Notes under the pieces: generated by a model
Told to the model about the DNA's origin: nothing
The model's database searches: none
The model's input: only the letters and a program-made list of their open reading frames with translations
Position numbers and translations under genes: made by a program
Part shown: positions 1-9,851 of the stretch, one piece after another
Position numbering within the stretch: position 1 is the stretch's first letter
How the letters are laid out: each line of letters starts with the position of its first letter
DNA from: Nemertoderma westbladi
Lineage: Eukaryota; Xenacoelomorpha; Nemertodermatida; Nemertodermatidae
Length of the DNA: 37,343 bases
NCBI GenBank assembly: GCA_032718475.1
Contig: JAUCBJ010007257.1
Span: forward strand, 1-37,343
Direction of reading: 5' to 3'

Positions 1-810
1 GGAAACGTTGTGTTAAACACAGTTGTGCTCGTTATATTTACTTGAGTTTCGAGCGAAACTTGTTTGACGTACCACCTATGCTCACTCGGCTCGAACGATC
101 CTGGAGTAAACCTACGATCAGAGTCCCGGAATACTCGATCAAACCTCCTCATTCCTTAGTCGGACCTCAGACCTGCGATCCTGGTGGTGTCGCGGATCCT
201 CGTGGACTGTATTCCCTGTTCAAAGATCTAGTGCTACCCTAACAATTAATCGGTAACACTCCGACAGTGATTTCTAGCTAGCCGCCCATCTTACCTAGCC
301 GGATTGTGATGCGGACACCTAATATCACTATCCTACCGTATGGTCGTCCCCGTTTAACGCGATACAACCCTTCATCAAAGTGAAGGAGAGCGTTGTACGA
401 AACGAGTTAAGCGCTATTTTATAAAGATCGGGGAGGAAACCTGCGTTTGTTCAGATAAACGTAAGTTATAACAGTGAGTCCAATCGATACACGAATTGGC
501 CTTATCTCAATTCGATTGGGAAATCCAGAATCTCTAAGAAGTTATCGAACTTGGACGATCCTATTCTCTGCGAGAGTTTTTGGATGAACGTATCCAGCTA
601 TGAGCGGAGGAAAATCAGCTCGAGGAGAAGCATATCGAAACGGCAGATACCTCGACCACAATCCTACACCTTCTGATGCAATCATATTGCACCCTTCACC
701 CAGGAGTTATGGCCCTCCTAGTAAAGTGGCTCCCCCCAAAGAGAAAAAGACTCTTGCTAGCCTCAAAAAACTGCGTAAACGCCGTCTGCGTAAGAAAGAC
801 TAACTGTTTA
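1..810 (+). other. Unidentified GC-richer segment with short ORFs
   Basis: This stretch is less AT-rich than the DNA around it and contains several short open frames. The longest plus-strand ones run 42-242 and 600-803. The second encodes 67 aa ending in a strongly basic tail (KKLRKRRLRKKD). I do not recognise a family. A different frame between about 500 and 680 reads as charged, coiled-coil-like peptide broken by two stop codons, which would fit a decayed coding sequence. By position it lies in the dystrophin intron downstream of the exon-55 equivalent, so a degraded transposable element is the likeliest explanation. It could also be the end of a nested gene entering from the left edge. Confidence 0.2.
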
Positions 811-2066
811 GAGTATCTTTATGTTTTAGAAACTGTGATTTTTATATTTTATAGACTGAAAATCCCATTTTCTGGGAGCGGTGTAAAAGCCTTTGCTGAA
901 TTGCCCCGTTATTTTTATTATCTTTTACATTAAAATACTCTGTAGTTGATTTAATAAGTGTAAGAGACCGTATTATTGCTGTATCGGTGTTTTTAGAGGA
1001 TCTAAGACCTATTTCCTCTGTATGTGTACTGTGAAAGGCATATTTTATGATTCTATGGCAATTCGTGACGCAAAAGGGTGATAGCTACTCTTGAACAGTA
1101 GTTACTATGACTACGGTTAACAGCTGACATTCATACGTGTTGATTTCCTTTGTTCTACGGCGTCTCTCAGTTCAGTCAGCCAATGAGAGCGTTTTTGTGG
1201 CTCCTTGTACAGAAAATTTCCGAGAAATGACGCAATGCCTATGTGCAGTGTTTACATTCAGTCTTGAGCCAAAGAAAGAACGGCTTGGAAGTATTTTGTG
1301 CTGTACTGCTTTTTAGTCGTACACTAGTAGGTTTAATTATAAAGGGCATATATCCTTTAACATGCCTATATCTCATTGCTGACATACCGGTACTGACTTG
1401 TTGTTTTATACTGCTATTTGCTGTCAGTTCTTCATAATATGGTTGATGAATAATTATATTTGGAATAACGATAAATAACCCCGCAACCCAATATTCTTGA
1501 TATACCGAAGGTAAGAGAGAAGGGTTACCAATAACGATTGTGACTTATGTTAAAGTGGTTTGAAGTGAATCTAATGTTATTTGATAGACCCTACATGAGT
1601 CAGCCTGTGTTCCTTTTATATGTGACTAAAATCAGTGAAGATTGGCAGATTAGTGTGCAGTATTGTGCAGCATTGTGTATGAGTGAGTCTGTTAAAGAAG
1701 CAATTCCTAAAGAATGCGTCATATATGTGGATTATAATTAAGCCATATCGTTGTGAGTAGTTTAAGTCATAACTCTGTTTATATAGATAAAGCGCCACGT
1801 CCTAAAGGAACTGTTAACATTCCCGAAGGTGAATAATATTGTCAGAGATTATATAATACTGTCAGTCGAATAATACATTAGGCTTACATAGCAATAAAAA
1901 TTAAACCGTCGAACCCAATCTCCCGGGAATATCCAGCGGGTGAATGGTCGCGCACGGATTGGTTTCGACTAGTGTAGTGAATCAAATACTTGTCATAGAC
2001 TAAAAGCAGATTTAATATCTAGAAGACATCTTAATTTGGTGGGTTAAACTGCCAAAGGTCTGAAAG
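811..2066. other. Intronic DNA without recognised genes
   Basis: AT-rich sequence. I see no spectrin-like exon on the minus strand, no RNA gene and no tandem repeat. Short ORFs here (for example 1243-1437 and 1547-1741) have no recognisable motif. It belongs to the dystrophin intron that follows the exon-55 equivalent. Confidence 0.4.
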
Positions 2067-2378
2067 CGCGAACACTCAGCCTGCCAATGAAACTCACCCT
2101 AAACTCGAATAGCCAATGAAACTCACAGTAAACGCGGCCTGCCAAAGAAACTCACCCTAAACTCGGCCTGCCAATGAAACTCACCCTAAAGTCTGTCTGG
2201 CAATGAAACTCACCCTAAACTCGGCCTACCAATGAAACTCACCCTAAACTCGGCCTGCCAATGAAACTCGCCCTAAATTCGGCCAGCCAATGGAACTCGT
2301 CCTAAACTCGGCCTGCCAATAAAACTCGCCCTAAACTCGGCCTGCCAATAAAACTCACCCTAAACTCGGCCTGCCAAC
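2067..2378 (-). repeat. 29-bp minisatellite built from the exon-55-equivalent splice donor
   Basis: About eleven tandem copies of a 29-bp unit with exact spacing; for example the plus-strand word CTGCCAA starts near 2081, 2110, 2139 and 2168. On the minus strand each unit carries the last about 19 nt of the neighbouring exon (TTGGCAGGCCGAGTTTAGG) followed by GTGAGT. The first unit overlaps the exon end and supplies the real donor. The next three units have degraded donors (GCGAGT, ACGAGT, GCGAGT). The distal units keep GTGAGT. The array is therefore a tandem amplification of an exon-intron junction. Using a later donor would add multiples of 29 nt and shift the frame except in steps of three units. 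Confidence 0.9.
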
Positions 2379-2542
2379 GGCTCAAGTGCTCCTCTCTATT
2401 GGTAGCCTGCAAGGTTTCTCTATCCAGCTCACCCAAACGACTATCGCAATCAGCTATCCAACTCATTAACTCATTTAGACTGTCGCTGTAATTTTTAATT
2501 GTCTTCACGGCTTTGCTCAATTCTTCAGATCTAGTTTGGCAT
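2359..2542 (-). CDS. DMD: Dystrophin exon (human exon 55 equivalent), start of spectrin repeat 22
   Basis: A 184-nt exon. The acceptor is TTTTACAG at 2543-2550 and the donor is AGG/GTGAGT, with GT at 2358-2357. It starts with one base completing a codon and ends in phase 0, the same phases as human DMD exon 55 (190 nt as I recall). It encodes about 61 residues of spectrin-repeat helix, including ELMSWIADCDSRLGEL and LSRWQ. These align with the dystrophin segment FLAWLTEAE...LMKQWQ. In vertebrates the exon ends right after that WQ. Here four further codons (AEFR) follow before the first GT donor, and they lie inside the 29-bp repeat. The exon joins in frame to the exon at 8024-8172. Confidence 0.88.
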
Positions 2543-2590
2543 CTGTAAAATATAACAGTTAAAAATTACAGTAATAATAAAAATAAAGGT

Positions 2591-3752
2591 ACATGGGCGT
2601 GGGCGTGGGCGAGTATAGTAGTTGGGTACATGGGCGAGTAGTAGATAGGTACATGGACGAGTACTAGATGTTACATGGGCGAGTAGTAGATGGGTACATG
2701 GGCGAGTACTAGATGGTAGATGGGCGAGTAATATATGGGTACATGTGTTAGTAGTAGATGGGTGCATGGGCGAGTAGTAGATGGGTACATGGGCGAGTAG
2801 TAGATGGGTACATGGGCGAGAAGTAGATGGGTACATGGACGAGTAGTAGATGGGTACGGTACATGGGCGAGTAATAGATGGGTACATGGGAGAGTAATAG
2901 ATGGGTACATGGGCGAGTAGTAGATGGTTACATTGGAGAATAATAGATGGGTACATGGGCGAGTAGTAGATGGGTACATGGGCAAGTAGTAGATGTGTAC
3001 ATGGGCGAGTAATATATGTGTACATGGGCGAGTAGTAGATGGGTACATGGGCGAGTAGTAGACGGGTACATGGGAGAGTAACAGATGGGTACATGGGAGA
3101 GTAGTAGATGGGTACATGGGCGAGTAGTAGATGGGTACATGGGAGAGTAACAGATGGGTACATGGGCGAGTAGTAGATGGTTACATTGGAGAATAATAGA
3201 TGGGTACATGGGCGAGTAGTAGATGGGTACATGGGCAAGTAGTAGATGTGTACATGGGCGAGTAATATATGTGTACATGGGCGAGTAGTAGATGGGTACA
3301 TGGGCGAGTAGTAGATGGGTACATGGGATAGTAACAGATGGGTACAGGGTGGAGTAGTAGATGGGTACATGAGCGAGTACTAGATGGGTACATGGGAGAG
3401 TAACAGATGGGTACAAGGTGGAGTAGTAGATGGGTACATGGGCGAGTAGTAGATGGGTACATGGGCGAGTAGTAGATGGTTACATGGGAGAGTAACAGAT
3501 GGGTACAAGGTGGAGTAGTAGATGGGTACATGGGCGAGTAGTAGATGGGTACATGGGCGAGTAGTAGATGGGTACATGGGAGAGTAACAGATGGGTACAG
3601 GGTGGAGTAGTATATGGGTACATGGGCGAGTAATAGAAGGGTACATGGGAGAGTAACAGATGGGTACAAGGTGGAGTAGTAGATGGGTACATGGGCGAGT
3701 AGTAGATGAGTACATGGGCGAGTAGTAGACGGGTACAATGTCGAGTAGTTTT
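2591..3752. repeat. 23-bp minisatellite in the exon 54-55 intron
   Basis: About fifty copies of a 23-bp unit whose plus-strand core is GGGTACATGGGCGAGTAGTA, with variants GGGAGAGTAACAG, GTGGAGTAG and TTGGAGAATAATAG. A higher-order repeat is visible: the variant GGTTACATTGGAG recurs at about 2926 and 3179, exactly 253 bp or eleven units apart, with matching neighbours. The array ends about 50 bp upstream (in gene sense) of the acceptor of the exon at 2359-2542. Unlike the other arrays it holds neither a GTRAGT-type donor nor an AG acceptor on the gene strand. The overlapping open frames are by-products of a stop-free unit. Confidence 0.92.
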
Positions 3753-3850
3753 TTAATTATTTTAGATTTTTTAGATACTCACGCGAGATTATACGTTGGA
3801 GATGCGTTCATAATAATGCACTACTCTACACAATCAGTATTAAGATATCC

Positions 3851-3955
3851 GCCCATATATCTGGTACCCGCCCGCGCCCATATGGTGTCAGCCCATATAT
3901 CTGGAGTGAGCCCATATATCTGGAGTCAGCGGAGTCAGCCCATATCTGGTGTCAT
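3851..3955. repeat. Short degenerate tandem repeat, about 20 bp
   Basis: The word CCCATATATCTGGAGT or close variants (CCCATATATCTGGTACC, CCCATATGGTGTCAG, CCCATATCTGGTGTC) recurs four to five times with spacing near 20 bp. It is a small degenerate minisatellite with no coding potential. Confidence 0.6.
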
Positions 3956-4282
3956 ATTTTATTATATCATTGTATACAAAGGGTAAAGCTGACCGTGCAG
4001 TAACGTGAAAAAATTATTGTGGTATAAGGTTATATTTCGGCCAGAGGCCTTTATTCAAACCCAAACTACCTGACTACAGATAAATAGGGCTAAATACAGA
4101 AGTGCAGAATAGGGAAAAAATATAAAATATAAAATAATTATAAAGTTTCAATTTGGCGCCAAATATAATATATAATATTACCACCCTTTATCAAAGGGTT
4201 GAGGATACTGTGTGGGGCGAGACACGTAGGGCGAGCCATCAGCGAACTGATATAATTATACTATGGCCGTTTCTCAAAAGTC

Positions 4283-4288
4283 TGTGTG

Positions 4289-4322
<34 letters not shown>
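4283..4322. repeat. GT dinucleotide microsatellite
   Basis: An almost pure run of alternating G and T, interrupted once by an AC at about 4291. It lies in the exon 54-55 intron. A second, shorter G-run plus GT tract lies at about 4755-4776. Confidence 0.9.
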
Positions 4323-4323
<1 letters not shown>

Positions 4324-5066
4324 GGTAGCCATAAATGTCGGAAGCCATAATCGAAGTTAATATCTTCAGCTAAATTGTATGGTTGAATCGAATTATTTCG
4401 ATTCTTCTATCGGTAATTCATTATTTAGGGGGGTAACATTTATCCCATCTGGTATAAAATTAACATGGGTAGATTCGCCGTGTCCCATTCTATCAAAGTC
4501 TTTACTTTATACTCGAGATTAATGTCAAGTTTTATAGTTATTTATTGATTTACAATTAAAATTGCATTTTTATCAATTAATTCACACGCAGGCTCTAACC
4601 GCCTAATGACAGTCAATACGGAGTAATTCCTTCCCGTGTCTTAGCAACGCTGAGAATGTCCTGGCCTGTTAGAGGCAGACTGCTGCTGGTTGGGGATGGT
4701 AGGATAGCATTAATTCCCTATCCATTCACTCACTCTCCATAGAACTGGCTGACGGGGGGGGGGGTGTGTGTGTGTTTAGGTATCTGTTATTCAATGACAT
4801 TAATATTATTACTAATGAAGGAATAGTGCTCCTTCAATACATCTCAACAGACATCAATTCATTGCCTGTGCCTACCAACGCGTGCTCCATAACATAACAA
4901 CATATATCCTTGATTTCCATCACCTATCACCACAATTATTATTAGTAATTAAAAGTTTCAATTCGGTTTGTCGTTCCGTTATCTGGTTATTCAGTTATTG
5001 CATTATTAATAAATAAATGTTTTAAAATATATCTTACGAAATATGGTTAATAATTAAAACTTGTCG
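4323..5066. other. Intronic DNA without recognised genes
   Basis: AT-rich intronic sequence of the dystrophin gene. I find no exon-like frame flanked by splice sites, no RNA gene and no repeat beyond the short G/GT tract. Confidence 0.4.
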
Positions 5067-5608
5067 CTAACATTCTCACTATGGGGGTTTTAAGGAGTGC
5101 TGATTACATTTCTGATGTCAGTTTTCACGTTTACATAAATCTAGTCTGTCTGTCTGTCGGTCATTCTGTCAGTCAGCCTGTCAAAACATAAAAGAGAATT
5201 CAAATTAACTAACATTCTCGCTATGGGGGTTTTAAGGGGTGCTGATTTCATTTCTGATGTCAGTTTTCAGGTTTACATAAATCTAGACTGTCTGTTTGTC
5301 GGTCTTTCTGTCAGTCAGTCAGTCTGTCAAAACTTAAAAAAGAATACAAACTAACTAACATTCTCGTTATGGGGGTTTTAATGGGTGCTAAGTTTATTTC
5401 AGATGTCAGTTTTCACGTTTAAAAAAAATCTAGTCTGTCTTGCTGTCGGTCTTTCTGTCAGTCAGTCTGTGAAAACTTAAGAAAGTATACTAACTAACCA
5501 ACATTCTCGCTATGGGGGTTTAAGGGTTGCAGATTTCATTTCTGATGTCAGTTTACACGTTTACATAAATCTAGTCTGTCTGTCTGTCGGTCTCTCTGTC
5601 AGTCTGAA
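5067..5608. repeat. Four tandem copies of a 142-146 bp unit
   Basis: Four copies begin at about 5067, 5209, 5355 and 5498, each starting near CTAACATTCTCRCTATGGGG. Each continues with a conserved block containing CTGATGTCAGTTTTCACG and ends in an internal TCTG/TCAG-rich simple stretch (GTCTGTCTGTCGGTC...). Copies differ by scattered substitutions and small indels, so the array is not recent. No open reading frame or promoter motif is apparent. Confidence 0.9.
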
Positions 5609-5896
5609 CTACTGTACTGTGGTTGGCATTACGCCATATACCTAACACTAATAATACAGTCTACAATACAGCCTATCTACAGTACAGAATGGATTTTTTG
5701 CCACGAAGAGCAATAAATGTCATTAATACTATCCACCAGTATACCTACTCCAAGAGCCTTCCAATAAAACATGTATTCCAGCATGACGTCCACTGCACGT
5801 CTTCGTGCTGTCCATTGTGACGTGCAGTGGACGTCATAGGCTCTAAGGGGTTAAGCAACACGGTCCCTACTTCGCCCTGTCGACACCCCAGCCATT

Positions 5897-6214
5897 TTTC
5901 ACCAATCCTTTTTTAGAGTTTTTTAATTTTTTTGGTATTGGTGAAAGTTCTACAACATTAGTAGATATGTTTTTTATGATAGCTAGTGATTTTTTGCTCG
6001 CTAGTATTTTTTGAAATTATAAAAAATGTGAAAGTCCATGATATTTCAGGTTAAACTATTGAAGAATATATTAATGACCAAAATAATTTCCAAAAATTAC
6101 TAGCTAGTAAAAAATACTAGCTATATACCATTAAAAATCTACTAAGGTTCTAGAATATTCACTAGTATAAAAAAAGCACTCAAAATCACAAAAAATAAAG
6201 GTTAAAAAACTCAT
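5897..6214. repeat. Long imperfect inverted repeat (foldback), arms about 110 bp
   Basis: The left arm (about 5905-6022) and right arm (about 6085-6205) are imperfect reverse complements. TTAGTAGAT on the left pairs with ATCTACTAA on the right, and GCTAGTATTTTTTGAAATTAT pairs (with mismatches) with the AAATAATTTCCAAAAATTACT region. They are separated by about 60 bp. Both arms are very AT-rich and flanked by unlike sequence. It could be a foldback or MITE-like element, or a source of hairpin RNA. No transposase, clear target duplication or family match is visible. Confidence 0.6.
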
Positions 6215-6789
6215 TCGGGACCCTTTTGCTTAAGGAGTCAAAATTGTAGAACAAATTCCCGAAGTTTGCGACGTTTGCGAAATTCGCGAAGAATCCGTCA
6301 GTTTCTGTGCCCTAATGGTTTCGTGACGAAACAATCAAATCTTACACACTTAACACACGCGAACTAATTTAATGTGTGTATTAGTATGCATGAATCATTA
6401 AATAGAAATTAAATTAATGAACGCTATTTCAACATGAAATCTACGGAATCAATACACAACACACCCACACTACTGAATTTAAAAATTTATATAGATTGCA
6501 ACTTATATTTGGCTACCTTTTAGGCCTAAATGGGTGACTAATTTAATTATTCACCCCTATATATTTGTAGCCTTTTTAATTTGTGCCTCTAATTGAATCA
6601 AACATTAAACTGAAATATATGTCACAATATTGGTCTGTCGGTAGCTGGTCAATGAATCTCTCATAAATTTGTTAATTAGTCGCTGCTCAGTCATTGAACA
6701 TTTGAACACGTGCTGCTCGAAGACCCCACAACGTGTTCTTTATCGTGCCATTATTGATCCCATTATTATATGTATAGCAACGGAAACTC

Positions 6790-7190
6790 TGTGGGGCTGG
6801 GCCTTTGGGTGGATACAGTGCCGATCTAATAAGTATGTCGCGAAGTTTCGGGCCTGAGGTGGGCACGACCCTAGTTTCGGTTCCCGAGTGTGGATGTTCG
6901 TACTGCGCCCTGGACCTTGCGTAATATCGCTTCGTTAATGTACGGGACTACCAGTGGTGTGAGGCTTTTTTGGTGCTGCCTATTTTTGGGGCTCTCCTTT
7001 TTACGTGGGTGGAGTGCTTGTTGTGTTAGTTTCGTGATAGTTTCTTTCGGCCATTCATTCCGTGCTAGGATATGTTGTACTTTGAGAATGCTTCTATTGC
7101 GCCCTTCCTTTGTATTGGAGTTCCTTAATGGCTCTGTTAATAATATTTCGCGCTGTACTGTATAAGGTAGTGGAGGGATGGCGGCTGTTG
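6790..7190 (-). pseudogene. Decayed reverse-transcriptase C-terminal fragment, Penelope-like
   Basis: The minus strand is open from about 7190 to 6893. It reads as the region after the reverse-transcriptase core seen in Penelope-like elements: a helical stretch with VQHILARNEWPKETITKL, a basic linker, then PLVVPYINEAILRKVQGAV. After a frameshift near 6885 another frame gives GPKLRDILIRSA. The layout 'VPY...' followed by 'x-LR-x-L-L-x-R' is typical of that family just before the GIY-YIG domain. No intact GIY-YIG domain follows. Frameshift and stops mark it as a dead remnant. The assignment rests on motif memory, and a LINE origin is possible. The plus-strand ORF over this region is a shadow. 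Confidence 0.4.
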
Positions 7191-8023
7191 AAATTAATGG
7201 TTACTTCGGCTAGCTGGTTTTATATATAGTTCACAGTTAATTGTGCCTTCAATTGGTTCACAAGCAAAATTATCATAAATCCATTATCGGTCGAGCGCAT
7301 TGTGGGTACCGCTCAGTTTTTTTGCTTGCTGCTGATGAATTTGGACTAAAATTTCATAATTTTTGTGAGTATTATGCCCATATGCCCTAATGCATCGAAA
7401 AAACATGTCCCAAGGTGATTCTCTGAAGACATGACCTTATACCCCCTACCTCTAATATGACACGACGACATATTATTTTATATATTTATCCCACAAGATT
7501 GCCCTTTTTACAACTTGCTACCTGTCGTTTCACGAGACGGGGGGGGGGGGGGGACTGGACGCAAATCCCATCTTGACGAATTAATATCCCGCCTCAATGT
7601 TAAATTCTCAATTTAGGGAAAGGAGCAGGTTACAGTGGCACGTTACTTTAACCAAAACAATAAACTAGACACAATAGAATAGGTTACGGTTTTATTTTTG
7701 AGAGTAAACAGCTGTTATTTGCGTCGAATTTCCCCTTGAGAGGGATGAATTTCAGTTTCCTCCCCTATCTGCGTTTCACACTATTTTTCCTAGAAGGAAA
7801 CAACTGAAACAAAGTAACTTCTTTAATTAAATTTCGGATATTTACCTATTTTGGCCGATAAATATAATTTAAAGAGGACTTTGGATGAACAACTCTATTG
7901 ACGAACAACTCTAACAACTCTATGAACAACTCCAATGAATTGGTGTCTCTTATATATATAACAGTTCAGGATGCTTTACATTGACATTCATTTACTACTA
8001 TAATCATATTTGAATCAACCGAC
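7191..8023. other. Intronic DNA without recognised genes
   Basis: AT-rich sequence with a G homopolymer at about 7541-7554. No coding or structural feature is recognised. It is part of the intron between the exon-54 and exon-55 equivalents, immediately downstream of the exon at 8024-8172. Confidence 0.35.
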
Positions 8024-8172
8024 CTCGCCCCCAAACAATTCCATTTCTCCGTCATGTCCTCAATAACTTGTTTCACTCGGGTTGTATCTTCATCGGAATA
8101 GGACATAATCAGGCGATGTCCCGTTTCCGTTAGGTTTACAACCTGTTGCTTAGCAACTGTCAACTCCGATTC
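8024..8172 (-). CDS. DMD: Dystrophin exon (human exon 54 equivalent), end of spectrin repeat 21
   Basis: A 149-nt exon. The acceptor is CTCTTTCCCAG ending at 8173 and the donor is AG/GTCGGT with GT at 8023-8022. It starts in phase 0 and ends in phase 2, as does human exon 54 (155 nt as I recall). The peptide includes LIMSYSDEDTTRV followed by an IEDMTEKWN segment. This matches the dystrophin stretch LLRDYSADDTRKVHMITE...W, including the conserved helix-C tryptophan. The chosen donor is weaker than consensus, but it is the only GT nearby that gives the phase required by the next exon. The open frame continues past it to 7966 as read-through into the intron. Confidence 0.88.
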
Positions 8173-8520
8173 CTGGGAAAGAGATTAAACAACAAGGGGG
8201 CGATAAGATGGTTTTGCTTTTTAAGTTTCTTAAGTCAATAGTATAATGGGAGGGTCGTGTGACGTCAGTACCATCTCGCATGTTCGCACGGTGGTGAAAC
8301 TCAAATTAAACAGTCATGGTAATCCTACCAAAGCAATCCCAACCAATGGGGATATTAAGTGTGAAAAATCGCGAGAAAATTTGTTGAATATCAAATGAAT
8401 AGTTGAACCAGAATATAAATGCCAGTAAACCATCCCAATAATAAACTATATATTTAATTTCACTTAATTTAACTAATTTTAATATAATTTTAACTTAAAT
8501 ATTTCAGAGTGATTATAATG

Positions 8521-9113
8521 TACCATATTTACTCGAATGAGAGCCCCCCCCCCCCTCGAATAAACGCCCCCTTAACTCTACATTAAAATTAAACGCCTTC
8601 CCCGAATAAACGCCCCGGCGTTTAATAATATTATAAGGCGGGGCGGGGCGTTAACATTGATGAGAGTTAACTGATTGTTAAGATTGAAGGTAAATGTAGT
8701 TAGGGTTTTGTTCCGATGTAATAGGCTGCTTTGTAATAAAGATAATCCCGGTATTATTTAAAGTATTTTATTTGTTTTCTTGAATTTAACAACGTTCTTT
8801 ATTAGGGTATTTAGATTCAAAATGACTAAAATCTAGAACATAAACATAAACACCTCCACTCGAACCACTTGAAACTTAAACGCCCCCCTCGAATAAACGC
8901 CCCCCTCGAATAAACGCCCCCCTCGAATAAACGCCTCCCTCGAATAAACGCCTCCCTCGAATAAACGCCCCCCTCGAATAAACGCCCCCCTCGAATAAAC
9001 GCCTCCCTCGAATAAACGCCCTCCTCGAATAAACGCCTTCCTCGAATAAACGCCTCCCCAATTTGCAATTTATAAACTTAAACGCCACGACTCTTATTCG
9101 AGTAAATACGGTA
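8521..9113. mobile_element. MITE-like non-autonomous DNA transposon with expanded subterminal repeats
   Basis: The ends form an imperfect terminal inverted repeat: TACCATATTTACTCGAATGA at 8521 against the reverse complement of the right end, TACCGTATTTACTCGAATAA, reading from 9113. The outermost TA on both sides may be a TA target duplication. The body contains many copies of CGAATAAACGCCCC and a G/C-rich mirror at about 8636-8650, but no transposase. It lies in the dystrophin intron between the exon-53 and exon-54 equivalents. Superfamily is not assigned. Confidence 0.65.
8881..9058. repeat. 17-bp minisatellite inside the MITE-like element
   Basis: About ten tandem copies of CCCCCCTCGAATAAACG with C/T variation in the pyrimidine run. 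The unit is a copy of the element's own subterminal sequence, which also occurs singly at about 8552-8620. The array therefore looks like local expansion of the transposon end. The minus-strand open frames across it are by-products. Confidence 0.88.
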
Positions 9114-9476
9114 GTTGTAATTTGTAATAATTTGTAATAATGTTATTATATTATAGTTGCCCAAAACCTGTATTATACATAATAACACAGTCAGCATAAT
9201 ACTGAAAACTTTAAGGAAATTTAATCCAAAATTTAGCAATCCCGATCCCGGCAAATTCTTTTATATATATAAACACTGACTACAGCAGGGCTAAAAGCCT
9301 ATGGAATTAATGTCCTAAATTATACTAAATTTGTAAATTATGACTTAGGGTTTTGTATTCAGTCAGGAACTATAATATTGTAGGCATAACCGACGTAACG
9401 AATAAAAATGATATATAAATTAACTATCGCTAATCAATTATTATTTAACCTCTAACGTGGTCCTCTTCTCCTATTG

Positions 9477-9481
9477 GTTAT
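9477..9481. repeat. Target-site duplication, left copy
   Basis: GTTAT immediately left of the 5' LTR. The same five bases sit immediately right of the 3' LTR at 14160-14164. A 5-bp duplication is the usual size for Ty1/copia integrases. Confidence 0.9.
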
Positions 9482-9735
9482 TGTTGAAAGTGTACGATTA
9501 AATAATGTACTCTAAGGTGGGCGGGAAATTCAAAACTGTCCTTTTGACTATGATCTATATATGACTGGATTATACCGTACCGGTCCGGTTTTGTTCTATA
9601 AGTTTTGTACTTTGTCTGCAGTACCTTCCATGTAATGGTTCTGCATTATGTACAATATACTGTAACCCTACAATAAACTGCTGGTGTATGTAATCCCAAT
9701 ATTTCCCTATTTGTTCTACCGGATAAAATTCAACA
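9482..9735 (+). repeat. 5' LTR of the copia element
   Basis: 254 bp starting TGTTG and ending CAACA, a 5-bp inverted repeat. It contains a TATA-like CTATATATGACT at about 9555 and a polyadenylation-type AATAAA at 9672-9677. These are consistent with promoter and polyadenylation functions in U3/R. Confidence 0.96.
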
Positions 9736-9749
9736 GGTTATGGGCCCAG
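9736..9749 (+). promoter_or_regulatory. Primer-binding site for an initiator tRNA-Met half molecule
   Basis: GGTTATGGGCCCAG directly abuts the LTR. It is complementary to the anticodon arm of metazoan initiator tRNA-Met (CTGGGCCCATAACC), not to a tRNA 3' end. Priming from an internal cut of this tRNA is the known mechanism of Drosophila copia and related elements. Confidence 0.9.
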
Positions 9750-9851
9750 GCTGCTAAACCACTACCGGGAATAAAATTAGTGCAGGGAAGTTTCAAATAT
9801 TGGGATAGGTAAATTACCCAGTAAAAGCTGTAACAAACTCGCATTTTGAGA

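Noticed and set aside
2302-2358. Extension of the exon-55-equivalent frame into the 29-bp repeat
   Set aside because: It runs through a consensus GTGAGT donor and then a stop; the upstream donor gives the conserved phase.
2531-3738. Minus-strand ORFs rich in MYPSTTRPCTH
   Set aside because: They are translations of the 23-bp minisatellite, with several overlapping frames and no independent support.
6890-7165. Plus-strand 91-aa ORF with a hydrophobic segment
   Set aside because: It is the antisense shadow of the Penelope-like remnant, which gives recognisable motifs on the minus strand.
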